Assembly: GCA_029432775.1 (NCBI GenBank)
Contig: JAROAZ010000021.1
Span: 49,256 to 113,255 of the forward strand
Source: Pontiellaceae bacterium B12227
Lineage (GTDB): Bacteria > Verrucomicrobiota > Kiritimatiellia > Kiritimatiellales > Pontiellaceae
Reading direction: 5' to 3'
DNA: 64,000 bases
Shown piece after piece: positions 8,272 to 17,500 of this stretch. Below the pieces are notes generated by a model. That model was not told the origin of the DNA. It did no database searches and saw only the letters and a program-made list of their open reading frames with translations. The position numbers and the translations under genes are program-made. The first letter of the stretch is position 1, and the number at the start of each line of letters is the position of its first letter.

Positions 8272-9975
8272 ATGGAAGAGTCGTCTGTAGAAAGCAACCG
8301 GGAGTTAATCAACAACGCCCGCAAAGAAGGTAAAGGCGCCATGCTGAAGGCCTTTGTAAAGCTGTCGGGCCCCGGCTGGCTGCAAAGCGCCATTACTCTC
8401 GGCGGAGGATCATTGGCCAATGCGCTGTATCTCGGCGTTCTGGGAGGCCTTGCTTTCCTCTGGCTCCAGCCCATCGCCATGATTCTGGGCGTGGTCATGC
8501 TGAGCGCCATCGGCTATGTGACCCTCTCCACCGGCGAAAAACCCTTTGCCGCCATTAAAAACCACGTAAACCCCGTGCTCGCCTGGGGCTGGATCATCGC
8601 CACACTGCTGGCAAACTGCGTGTGGTCCATGCCGCAATTCAACCTGGCCACCGCCGCCATTCGCCAAAACCTCATGCCCGGCACATTCGGCGAAGGGGCC
8701 ATGTCGGCAGGAGCATCGCAGACCATTATCTGCCTGGTCATTGCCGCCATCGCCGTCACCTTTATCTGGTCCTACGATAGTGGCAGCAAAGGCGTTAAAA
8801 TCTTTGACTGGATGCTCAAAGCCGTGGTCGGCATGGTGGTTATCTCCTTCTTCGGAGTCGTGGTTAAAATGGCCGGCACCGGAGACGGCCTCCCCTGGAA
8901 GCAGATCTTTTCCGGCTTTGTGCCCAACCTTTCGCTGCTCTCCCAGCCGGCCGCCTCTTTCGATGGCGAGCTCGCGGCCGTGGCCGCAAATATGCGCGAT
9001 TTCTGGACCGGCCTGATCGTTGCCCAGCAGCGCGACGTGATGATCGGAGCCGCCGCCTCGGCCGTCGGCATCAACATGACCTTCCTGCTGCCCTACTCCA
9101 TGCTGAAGCGCGGCTGGGACAAAGATTTCCGCGGCATGGCCATCTTCGACCTCAGCACCGGCCTTTTCATCCCCTTCCTGCTGGTCACCAGCTGCATCGT
9201 GATTGTGGCCTCCACCCAGTTCCATGTAAAACCGGCTCCCGGCCTGCTTGGAGAAAAGGATGCGAACGGACAGGTGATCCAACCGGCCGGCGGCCTGCTG
9301 ACCCAATACAAAGGGCTGGCCACCAAACGCCTCGCACAGGAACATGGAGCGGAAGCAATTTCCGCCCTCTCCGCAGACAAGCTCGATGAAATGATTGCAG
9401 CGCTGCCCCTGGCAGACCGCCGTATGTCCGCCATGCTTGTTAAGCGCGATGCCGGCCAGCTGGCGCAGAGCCTCGCACCGCTCACGGGAAAAACCGTGGC
9501 CAACGCCATCTTTGGATTCGGAGTCGCCGGCATGGCCGTCTCGACCATCATCGTGCTCATGCTCATCAACGGCTTTGTGATCTGCGAAATCGCCAACAAA
9601 CCCATGCATGGCCTCACCTACAAGCTCGGCGCCATGATGCCCTTGATCGGCATCATCGGACCGTTTGTCTGGGGACAGGCCAAGGCGCGGTTCTGGCTCG
9701 CGGTACCGACCTCCGTCTTCGGCATGGTGCTGTTGCCTATCGCCTATTTCTCGTTCTTCCTGCTTATGAACTCCAAGAGTTTACTTGGGAATAACATGCC
9801 GACCGGCGGAAAGCGTATTGCCTGGAATACTGCCATGCTCGTTGCGGCCGGCCTGGCATCGTTCGGCAGTTTCTACGCCCTGTGGGCAAAACTTCAATGG
9901 ACCGGCATCTGGATTCTCGTCGGCTTCATTACCCTCGCGGTCGTGGTTCATTTCACCCGGAAGAAAACGGCCTAG
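8272..9975 (+). CDS. Nramp-like integral membrane transporter
   Basis: A 567-residue polytopic membrane protein with about eleven or twelve hydrophobic segments. The first segment, GPGWLQSAITLGGGSLA, and the later segment GINMTFLLPYSML line up with the two unwound helices of the Nramp family, but the metal-binding DPGN and MPH motifs are replaced (TLGGGS; LLPYS). Hence it is related to Nramp but unlikely to bind manganese or iron in the canonical way. A loop of about 80 polar residues (roughly 310-410) interrupts the hydrophobic segments. AAGGGA precedes the ATG. It is followed after 19 bases by an oxidoreductase gene, so an organic or sugar-derived substrate is possible; this is inference. 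Confidence 0.6.
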   Translation: MEESSVESNRELINNARKEGKGAMLKAFVKLSGPGWLQSAITLGGGSLANALYLGVLGGLAFLWLQPIAMILGVVMLSAIGYVTLSTGEKPFAAIKNHVNPVLAWGWIIATLLANCVWSMPQFNLATAAIRQNLMPGTFGEGAMSAGASQTIICLVIAAIAVTFIWSYDSGSKGVKIFDWMLKAVVGMVVISFFGVVVKMAGTGDGLPWKQIFSGFVPNLSLLSQPAASFDGELAAVAANMRDFWTGLIVAQQRDVMIGAAASAVGINMTFLLPYSMLKRGWDKDFRGMAIFDLSTGLFIPFLLVTSCIVIVASTQFHVKPAPGLLGEKDANGQVIQPAGGLLTQYKGLATKRLAQEHGAEAISALSADKLDEMIAALPLADRRMSAMLVKRDAGQLAQSLAPLTGKTVANAIFGFGVAGMAVSTIIVLMLINGFVICEIANKPMHGLTYKLGAMMPLIGIIGPFVWGQAKARFWLAVPTSVFGMVLLPIAYFSFFLLMNSKSLLGNNMPTGGKRIAWNTAMLVAAGLASFGSFYALWAKLQWTGIWILVGFITLAVVVHFTRKKTA

Positions 9976-9994
9976 CGCCAAACAGGAACAAGCT

Positions 9995-11140
9995 ATGAAA
10001 TTCGGAATCATCGGACTCGGCAACATCGGCCGGGTACACGCAAAAAACATTCAGGACGGGCTCATTCAGGATGCGGAACTGGTGGCCGTGGCCAACCAGC
10101 CGCTCGAGTCCATGGACGATTTTAAAGAACTGGGAATCGCCTGCTTCGGCGATGCCTCCGAGCTGATTGCATCCGGACTTTGCGATGCCGTGATTGTGGC
10201 GCTGCCGACGCACCTGCATTCCCCGATCGGCATCCAGGCATTGGAAGCCGGGTTGCACCTGATTATGGAAAAACCGCTCGCCTGCCATAAAGCCGAGGGC
10301 GAACGTATTCTGGCGGCAAAGCAGCGCGACGATCAGATTGCATCGCTCATGATGAACCAGCGCACCCATCCCTGCTATGTAAAGATCAAGCAGTGGATAG
10401 ACGAAGGGGCCCTGGGCGAATTCCAGCGTGTATCCTGGACGATGACCAACTGGTTCCGCTCGGAAATCTACTATCAGTCCAGCCCGTGGCGCGCCACCTG
10501 GAAAGGCGAAGGTGGCGGTGTGCTGATGAATCAGTGCCCGCACAACATTGATGTGCTCCAGTGGCTGGTCGGCATGCCGGTCAAGGTCCGCGCACAGTGC
10601 TCCTTCGGCAAATACCACGACATCGAAGTGGAAGACGAAGTGAACGCCTATTTTGAATTCGCCAACGGCGCAACCGGCCAGTTTTCCGCCAGCACCGGCG
10701 AATGCCCCGGCTCAAACCGGCTCGAAATTGTCGGCGATCTCGGGACCATCATTACGGACGGGAATGAAGTGAAGCTGATCCGCACCAGCGAATCCGTTTC
10801 CGCCTTCAGCAAATCGACCGATGAAATGTTCGGCACCCCGGAAACCACAGAGGAAGTGTTCCAACCATTGGAAACCATCAACCAGCACGCCGCGATTCTG
10901 AACAACGTGGTTCAGGCCGCGCTCGGCAAAGCCGAACTGATTGCCCCGGCCGACGACGGGCTCAACTCGCTCGAGCTGGCCGGCGCCATGATTTATTCCA
11001 CCTGGATCAACGACGAAGTCACCCTGCCGCTCGACAGCGCCGCCTATGAAAAAGTGATCCAGGAAAAGATCGCGGCCTCTAAACCGCGCGAGGTCGTGAA
11101 AACAACCGCTAAAGTAGATATGTCCAAGTCGTATCGATAA
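9995..11140 (+). CDS. Gfo/Idh/MocA family oxidoreductase (cytoplasmic type)
   Basis: A 381-residue NAD(P)-dependent oxidoreductase. The Rossmann motif GLGNIG lies directly after the start, MEKPLA carries the family EKP lysine, and GGVLMNQCPHNIDVLQW matches the catalytic GG-(x)n-D/H region. No signal peptide is present, unlike the four paralogues at 18-24 kb. Although the frame is open back to 9785, the ATG at 9995 is right because it starts exactly at the Rossmann fold and lies 19 bases after the transporter stop. Likely role: oxidation or reduction of a sugar or inositol derivative brought in by the neighbouring transporter. A perfect dispersed palindrome encodes F-Q-P-L-E in the C-terminal domain. 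Confidence 0.88.
   Translation: MKFGIIGLGNIGRVHAKNIQDGLIQDAELVAVANQPLESMDDFKELGIACFGDASELIASGLCDAVIVALPTHLHSPIGIQALEAGLHLIMEKPLACHKAEGERILAAKQRDDQIASLMMNQRTHPCYVKIKQWIDEGALGEFQRVSWTMTNWFRSEIYYQSSPWRATWKGEGGGVLMNQCPHNIDVLQWLVGMPVKVRAQCSFGKYHDIEVEDEVNAYFEFANGATGQFSASTGECPGSNRLEIVGDLGTIITDGNEVKLIRTSESVSAFSKSTDEMFGTPETTEEVFQPLETINQHAAILNNVVQAALGKAELIAPADDGLNSLELAGAMIYSTWINDEVTLPLDSAAYEKVIQEKIAASKPREVVKTTAKVDMSKSYR
10859..10873. repeat. TTCCAA-N3-TTGGAA palindrome (perfect copy, spacer CCA)
   Basis: In the oxidoreductase gene, in phase with codons, read as F-Q-P-L-E. A two-mismatch form (ATCCAG-GCA-TTGGAA) occurs in the same gene at 10232. Confidence 0.8.
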
Positions 11141-11152
11141 AATAAAACAGGA

Positions 11153-11225
11153 CCTCGCAGAGGCGCAGAGAGCGCAGAGGTTTAATAATATATTACCTCT
11201 CAGCGGCCTCAGCGGCTCTGCGAGG
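11153..11225. repeat. Nested inverted repeat rich in CGCAGAG
   Basis: CCTCGCAGAG at 11153-11162 pairs with CTCTGCGAGG at 11216-11225; inside, AGAGGT and ACCTCT flank an A/T loop. The whole forms a long hairpin between two oxidoreductase genes. Similar CGCAGAG-type elements are common intergenic repeats in environmental genomes. It could act as a transcript-stabilising or attenuating hairpin, but has no T-run of a classic terminator. Confidence 0.6.
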
Positions 11226-11245
11226 AATAAAAATCAGGTTTAAAA

Positions 11246-12328
11246 ATGAGTAAACACCAGATTGCAAGTGGCGCAACCTATGCCCCGACCGCCGAAGCGG
11301 AGAAAGTCGTTGAACCCGGAGAATTTAACTTTGCGGCGGCCTTCCTCGACCACGGACATATCTACGGCCAGACCAACGGGCTCATCGATGCGGGAGGCAC
11401 CCTGAACTGGGTTTATGATCCCGATCCGGAAAAGGTTTCCGTCTTTGTTGAAAAATATCCGGACGTTCAGGTGGCGTCTTCATATGACCAGATTCTGAAC
11501 GATGAATCGGTCCAAATGGTTACGGCCGCGGCCATACCGAACAAACGCGCGGCCATCGGATTTGACTGCCTGAGATCCGGCAAGGATTACTTTACCGACA
11601 AATCGCCCTTCACCACGATGGAGCAACTGGAAACCGCACGCGCACTCGTGGCCGAGACCGGTAAAAAATACATGGTATACTACAGCGAACGCCTGCACAA
11701 CGAAGGCGGCATGGCGGCCGGAAAACTGATTGCCGAAGGTGCGGTAGGCCGCGTTTTACAGGTCATTAACATCGCGCCACACCGCTTAGCCAAAGCCACC
11801 CGTCCGGACTGGTTTTTTGATAAGGAGCAATACGGCGGCATCCTGACCGATATCGGGTCGCATCAGTTTGAGCAGTTCCTCTCCTACACCGGAGCGCAGG
11901 ATGCAACAATTAACTTTGCGCGCGTTGAAAACTTCAACAATCCGGACAAGCCCGGCCTGGAAGATTTCGGCGAAGCTTCGCTGACGGCCGACAACGGCGC
12001 CTCGTTCTACTGCCGCCTCGACTGGTTCACGCCGGACGGCTCCGCCAGCTGGGGCGACGGCCGCACCTTTGTGGTCGGCACCGAAGGCACCATGGAAGTG
12101 CGGAAATATATGGACGTAGCGCGCGAAGCTCCGGCCAGCAAGATCTTTCTGGTGAACGGAACGGAAGAGCAGGAAATCCAATGTCTGGAAAATACCGGCT
12201 TCCCCTTCTTCGGCGACCTGATCCTCGACAGCCTTAACCGCACCGAAAACGCCATGACCCAGGCCCACGCCTTCAAAGCTGCTGAGCTATCTCTGCAAGC
12301 GCAGGCGATGGCCGACAGTTCCTCTTAA
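11246..12328 (+). CDS. Gfo/Idh/MocA family oxidoreductase, divergent
   Basis: A 360-residue oxidoreductase-like protein. The Rossmann part is recognisable by order (strand, then NWVYDPDPEK after the second strand) but the glycine loop is atypical, AAFLDHGHIYG. The family EKP lysine appears in DKSPF. GGILTDIGSHQFEQFLSY matches the catalytic region with its Asp and His. There is an N-terminal extension of about 30 residues with no signal character. Its last 15 or so codons (AELSLQAQAMADSS) are nearly the same as a translated part of the 114-bp tandem repeat at 14250-14548, so this gene's 3' end seems to be the source, or a target, of that repeat. Cofactor use is uncertain because of the altered loop. 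Confidence 0.8.
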   Translation: MSKHQIASGATYAPTAEAEKVVEPGEFNFAAAFLDHGHIYGQTNGLIDAGGTLNWVYDPDPEKVSVFVEKYPDVQVASSYDQILNDESVQMVTAAAIPNKRAAIGFDCLRSGKDYFTDKSPFTTMEQLETARALVAETGKKYMVYYSERLHNEGGMAAGKLIAEGAVGRVLQVINIAPHRLAKATRPDWFFDKEQYGGILTDIGSHQFEQFLSYTGAQDATINFARVENFNNPDKPGLEDFGEASLTADNGASFYCRLDWFTPDGSASWGDGRTFVVGTEGTMEVRKYMDVAREAPASKIFLVNGTEEQEIQCLENTGFPFFGDLILDSLNRTENAMTQAHAFKAAELSLQAQAMADSSS

Positions 12329-12399
12329 CCACGGCGGCAACGAAGTGCCGCCCTCCATCAATATGCATCTGGAGGGCGATGCTTTGTCATCGCCGCCGA
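12329..12399. repeat. Palindromic repeat directly after the oxidoreductase stop codon
   Basis: ACGGCGGCAACGAAGTGCCG and CCCTCCA...GGAGGGCGATG...CATCGCC form a chain of small hairpins. Together with the preceding 50 bases of coding sequence it matches the tandem unit at 14250-14548. It may serve as a 3' transcript-end structure for the oxidoreductase gene. Confidence 0.6.
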
Positions 12400-12427
12400 G
12401 ATTTCATTGAATACTCAGCGTAGAGTT

Positions 12428-14146
12428 TCAACGAATCAAGGTCGGGGCCAGCCATAAGCCCCAGTCGGCATCCTTACCATCGGGGCCCGGTTCAGTGACC
12501 AGTTCCAATGTCTGGACGCCGGACAGGTCAACCTTGACCGGCACTTCTCCGTCGGCCAGCTTGGTCAGCGGGGAACGGTACAGTTCTTTGCCATCACCGC
12601 GGACCACGAAGATGACTGAACCGGTCTTCCTCCCTTTCTGGATTCCGATCTTTGTTTCCAGCGTCTTCCATTTCCCGCCGAGGCAATAGGTATAGTTTGA
12701 GGGCGCATGGGCATACAGCCCCTGCCGGGATTTCCCGCGGATTGTTTCCAAAGGTTGGAACCATTTCCCATCTGGATCGAGGATGCCGTTGAAACTCGGA
12801 ATATGCCACCCCACGCTCGCATCCTCCCAGCGTGACGAGGAAAGACTCATCTTCTTTACTCCGTCATCAACCTGAGAGGGAATGCTGAAGTTCTCCCACT
12901 GCTCTGCAATCTGCAGGAACCGCTTGGCACTCTTCACCTCTGCGGCGAGCGCCCGCAGTTGCGCGGCATCTTTTTTCAGGCAGGCATGTTTGGCCTGTTC
13001 CTGTCGATAGCCCGCGCGCATGGACTCTAATCCCTTTTCTGCATTCTTAGTGAAACTGAACTCGCGGTGCATTCCGTTTTCAAAATAGATCTTTAAATGG
13101 AGGGCGCAGTCCTTGCCGTCGATGCGGGGCAGGTTTGCCGTAAAGGCCCCGTCGGGCGCCATATCAGCCAGATAGGAAAAGGCATCGTAGTCCTTATTGG
13201 TGCCCGTGGGCAGCGGGTCATGGTAGAGCACGACTCCGGCGACGCTTTCGGCCGGATCAACGCGGCCGGAAATAACCAGTTGCCCGTCCTTATGTTTAAA
13301 CGACAGCTCTTCGGGGAAAGTATCCGGGATCGAAAACGTTTCCGGAACCGTTCCATTAAACAGCGGATGCAGCGAAAGGATGAACGCGTGCGGCCTGGTG
13401 AGAAATGTTCCGTGCGGTTGACGGCCGAGCCGCTCCTTGCGATAGGTATAGTTTCCCGCGCCCATCAGCGCTTTCCCAAGCACTTTGCGTTCAGCGTCGG
13501 TTTCCCGATTGTGCGGCAGCCCTAATCCGTGACCGAACTCGTGGGCCACGCCGCCGATCATCTTCACGTTGAACTGACCGATCGACAGCTTCTGTCCCCG
13601 GTCGTTGATCCGTTCTTTGCGAGCCGGATCCATGTTGTCCGGATGCAGCCATTCGTGGTCGGCCACCCAGGTGGATCCGTTTACCGGATCACCGACGCCG
13701 GTGTAGACCATGTCGTATTTCCAGGTTTCGCCGTCCTGCCAATAGGTATTTTCGAATACAACGATATATTCCTGCTCGATATCGATCCCTTTTGTAAGCA
13801 GGCTTTCCGCGATCGGCGACCGCAGTTCTTTTATCGTGAATTTGCGCGCAGGATCAAAGTCCCAGTCAAGTGTAACGAGATGAACCACCGCGTTCCCATC
13901 GTCGTTCAGGTCGAGCTGGAACGTTTTTTCGCCATACCCGTTGCGGGCCATTTCTGTGCGAAAGAAGTCCTGCACATCCAGCATCATGTGATGGAGGCGG
14001 TTTTCATAGTCGGCACGCGGTGCGCGATCCCGATTCGTGACATAGACCAGATGCAGCACTTCGCGGGGAGCGGCCACAGCAGACAGGCCCAGAAACAAAC
14101 CCCAGACAACCAAACTCCGGATAATCTTCTGCACTCGACATCCCAT
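12428..14146 (-). CDS. Exported metzincin-like zinc metalloprotease with NPCBM-type domain
   Basis: A 572-residue exported protein with a Sec signal (residues 1-26). The zinc site HEFGHGLGLPH gives His202, Glu203, His206 and His212, the HEXXHXXGXXH metzincin signature, and KALMGAGNY around Met228 may be the Met-turn. The last 130 residues (GWHIPSFNG...GLYAHAPSNYTYCLGG...VVRGDGKELYRS) match the NPCBM/NEW2 carbohydrate-binding fold. GAGG-type sequence precedes the ATG. Together these suggest a secreted protease or glycopeptidase anchored to polysaccharide. It is transcribed towards the oxidoreductase gene, in a region otherwise given to carbohydrate use. The exact peptidase family is not certain. 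Confidence 0.75.
   Translation of the reverse strand: MGCRVQKIIRSLVVWGLFLGLSAVAAPREVLHLVYVTNRDRAPRADYENRLHHMMLDVQDFFRTEMARNGYGEKTFQLDLNDDGNAVVHLVTLDWDFDPARKFTIKELRSPIAESLLTKGIDIEQEYIVVFENTYWQDGETWKYDMVYTGVGDPVNGSTWVADHEWLHPDNMDPARKERINDRGQKLSIGQFNVKMIGGVAHEFGHGLGLPHNRETDAERKVLGKALMGAGNYTYRKERLGRQPHGTFLTRPHAFILSLHPLFNGTVPETFSIPDTFPEELSFKHKDGQLVISGRVDPAESVAGVVLYHDPLPTGTNKDYDAFSYLADMAPDGAFTANLPRIDGKDCALHLKIYFENGMHREFSFTKNAEKGLESMRAGYRQEQAKHACLKKDAAQLRALAAEVKSAKRFLQIAEQWENFSIPSQVDDGVKKMSLSSSRWEDASVGWHIPSFNGILDPDGKWFQPLETIRGKSRQGLYAHAPSNYTYCLGGKWKTLETKIGIQKGRKTGSVIFVVRGDGKELYRSPLTKLADGEVPVKVDLSGVQTLELVTEPGPDGKDADWGLWLAPTLIR
12746..12760. repeat. TTCCAA-N3-TTGGAA palindrome (perfect copy, spacer AGG)
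   Basis: Inside the NPCBM part of the metalloprotease gene, read on the minus strand as F-Q-P-L-E-T-I, the same peptide as the unrelated copy at 10859. A two-mismatch copy lies in the same gene at 12503. Confidence 0.8.
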
Positions 14147-14249
14147 CTTCTGCTACCTCCCATGACGGCCTATTCCATCGGAAGCCATTGTGTCCGCAAG
14201 AACCGGAGAGTCAAGCGCGGGCTTTTACAGAAAGGTCCAGAGCGGACTC

Positions 14250-14548
14250 AACCACGGCGGCAACGGAGTGCCGCCCTCCACCCATGCATATCAGGAGGAC
14301 GATGCTTTGTCATCGCCGCCAAGCTTTCGCTGACAGCGCAGGCCATGGCGAACTGCTCCTCTTAACTGCGGCGGCAACGGAGTGCCGCCCTCCATCCATA
14401 CGCATCAGGAGGGCGATGCGTTGTCATCGCCACCGAGCTTTGGCTGAAAGCGCAGGCGATGGCGGACTGCTCCTCTTAACTGCGGCGTCAACGGAGTGCC
14501 GCCCTTCACCCATGTGTATCCGGAGGGCGATGCTTTGTCATCGTCGCG
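14250..14548. repeat. 114-bp tandem repeat, about 2.6 copies
   Basis: This fills most of the 417-base gap 14147-14563. The CAACGG landmarks stand at 14261, 14375 and 14489, a period of exactly 114 bp. Each unit holds a GGCGGCAACGGAGTGCCG hairpin, a CCCTCCA...GGAGGGCGATG hairpin and a stretch resembling the last codons and TAA stop of the oxidoreductase gene ending at 12328 (GCGCAGGCGATGGC, CTCCTCTTAAC). Units differ at several positions. An open frame runs through the array on the plus strand but it is an artefact of the repeated gene end. The remaining bases of the gap show nothing else. Confidence 0.8.
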
Positions 14549-14563
14549 CATCTGGAAAGAACC

Positions 14564-17500
14564 CTATTCCCACTCGGTACGAACGCGGAAGAACGACTGG
14601 GTTTCGCCGGTTGACCAGAGGAAGCTGTAATCATCACCGGACTCCGTCGTTCCGCTCGCAGCATCCACCGCGATCCAGGGATCGCTGGATCGCAGAGACG
14701 CTCTGTGCTCCAGTATATAAAGGCGGTTCGACAGCACGTTTTCTTCCGGAACGATGACCGCCGGGCTTCCGGTAATCGCACCGGCACTCACTCCGAATAC
14801 ATCGTTCGAATCATTAATGCCGGTTCCGGCCAGGAATTCCCCGGCGTTAGACAGACCGTCGGAATCCAAATCTCCGGCGCCGTCATCCGGATCATTCGGA
14901 TTGAGTCCCAGAGCGGTTTCCGTTGTATCCGGAATACTGTCGCCGTCTGTGTCGATCAAATCACTGACCAACGTCAGGCTCAGGTTATCGATATGGTAGA
15001 TATCACTCCTCGGACTGCCGCCTGCATAGAGAACTCCATCGTCATCTTTATGGAAAAATACACCGACCCGGCTGGTTGCGCTGACACCGGCGGCCTGCAA
15101 TTCGGCAGGAGAGAGCGTCAACGTAAACGAACCCGTTTCATTCGTGACAGGAGATACCAGATCCCCAACTACAACCTCCTTAATACGCTGCAGCAAAGCT
15201 CCGGTTGATGGATCGTGCTCGGCAAATCCGGCAATAAAGCCGAGATGATTTTCAAACAGTGTTTCAATCAGCCAATCCCCTGTAAACGTATAGGTGCCGG
15301 ATAGATCCCACGTCTGGTCGGAATAATACTGAAGCACCGCCTCTTCGTAGCCGAAACCGAGCTGGAGCCTCCCGCTTTCACGGCTAACAGACTGGGTCTG
15401 GTTCTCCCGGCTCCATTCCTGTGCATCGTCGAGATACCAGGTATGCACCGGGAACGGCGACACTGTGTTTTCCGCATTGGGATCCAGGGTAAAGTCCTCA
15501 TCGAGAAGCATGGGATCGGGTGCAGGCGAGCTCGAAGCCGGAGATATGAGTTTTACGACACTGGGGGCCGCTTCCTGATCCGCCGCATCACGCATCGTGA
15601 CCGCATAGCGGTACGGGGTATTGGGCAGCAGACCACTGTCTGTATAGTTGGTATCGCTCTGCCAGCCTGAATCGTTGCCACCATAATGACCCGACAGTTC
15701 CTCGAAATAATATTCAGCACCGGCCGGCCCGGGCAGAGCGGAAAGTGCAACCGTGTAGCCGGCGGAGATTTGAGGCAACCCGTAAAACGCAGAACCGATT
15801 TCAGCTGAAACCCCGCCGCCGATTTCCACCGCACCGATATCCGGCTGGCCCAGAATCGGATTCCCGAAAAAGTCTTCCGTTACTGCAAAACCGACTTCCA
15901 GCCCAACCGGATCCCCGGGAATAAGAGGAATATCGACACTCCGCCCTTCAACCATACTTCCAGGCATTGGAATATAATCTTCAGCCGTCACCCCGCCCGT
16001 ATTCGGGAGCTGCGGGTTCCCATAGACGGGATCACCTTGTTCAAAAATCCAGTTCTCCGGATAGATTCCGCCGCGCTGATACAAGTTGTTGGTCCAGATA
16101 GCCGTGCCCGGCAGGAGGTTGGTATATGCGCCGCGCCAATAGGGGTTTTCATCCTCCAGCTCACCTTCAATGTAGAAGATGTTGTTGGCGACAAGGATAC
16201 CCAGCGTGCCCTGCTCGATGGAGAATGAGGCGTGCTGCTCCTCCTTCACAAAAATGGTGTTGTTGTAGATGTAGTTCCAGTACGGCCCATGGCGCTCCTG
16301 CCCGGAAAAGTTATGACTGCTGAAGAGGATCGTATGACCACCCCCCTGACTCAGTCCGTTTTCGTTCACACCGGACCTGCGGTTTCCGTCGTTGATGCTG
16401 ATGTTGTAGCGATAGGTGCAGTTGGAGTTAACACCGAGGATTTCCACAAAGCCGCCCTCGTTATCCATGCTCAGGTTATACTGAACCACCGCATCCTTGT
16501 TTCCGATATCCAGATGGACCCCGCAGGAGTCGTAGCGCCCACGAGCATGCATAAATGCATTCTTTTCAATCAGTACTCCATCACAGTTAATCGGCCAGAT
16601 TCCACTCCCGCGTCCGTGCATACGGGGATCGGTGTATTGGCCGGAACCGTCGATCACATTCCCGCGCACCAGCAAATCATCACAGCGGTTCGGCACCATA
16701 CAGGGACCTCCGATGTTTTCCATGAGGTTATCAAGAATCGATACATGGTGCTGCCGGCTGAGGTTAAGGCAGGTCATTCCGAGATTTTCAAAACGGCAGT
16801 CCTGCACCGTCAGATATTCCGAATGGTTTCCACCTTGACCACTCGCGCGGATGCCGTACCCCGTATAGGTTGTTGGATTATGCCCCTCATGCTCCGAGGC
16901 CAGATCCGGATAGATCGTATGGAAATAAACATTACTGATGGTAATGCCATCGGCATCATTCCCGGATGTGTTGGAGATGTACACACCATAGCGGTCCGTA
17001 CCGTCCGATCCGTCGATATGTGCACCGCCATCGCCGGTGATTTCGAGATCCTGAATCGTCAGGTAATCGCAGCTCACAATATGAATCCCGGCTTCATAGC
17101 CGGAGGCATCAATCACCGGCTTATTCCCGAAACCGTACGCCCCGATGACGATCGGATTTCCCGCGGTACCGTTGTCATCGTCCAGAACCAGCTTGCCGTT
17201 AAATGTATCCCCGGCCTGAAGCAGGAGCCGGTCGCCCGCACTGAACGTAACCGTACCGGCTTTAGCCAGCGTGGCCCAGGCAGCGGATGGGGACGTTCCG
17301 CTGTTTAAGTCGCTACCGCCATCCGCATCGATATAGTAAGCCGGAAGCTCTCCGGGAACGCTCAGCACCAGATTGTCAATCTGGGCAATATCCAAATCCG
17401 TACCCGGATTTTCAAAATTTTCTTTGATTCCTTCAAAACCGATTCGCGGACTGATGGCTGTTGCGGTTGCCATAGCGGCCGAAACAGTCTGGGTCCACGT

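Noticed and set aside
9785..9994. Longer N-terminus for the first oxidoreductase
   Set aside because: It overlaps the transporter gene in another frame, has no family similarity, and the Rossmann motif begins right after the ATG at 9995.
14250..14548. Possible CRISPR array
   Set aside because: The 114-bp period units are similar along their whole length with no unique spacers, and no cas genes are near.
14188..14757. Plus-strand open reading frame of 189 codons
   Set aside because: It runs through the tandem repeat and then antisense to the end of the beta-helix gene; its sequence repeats with the 114-bp unit and has no ribosome binding site.
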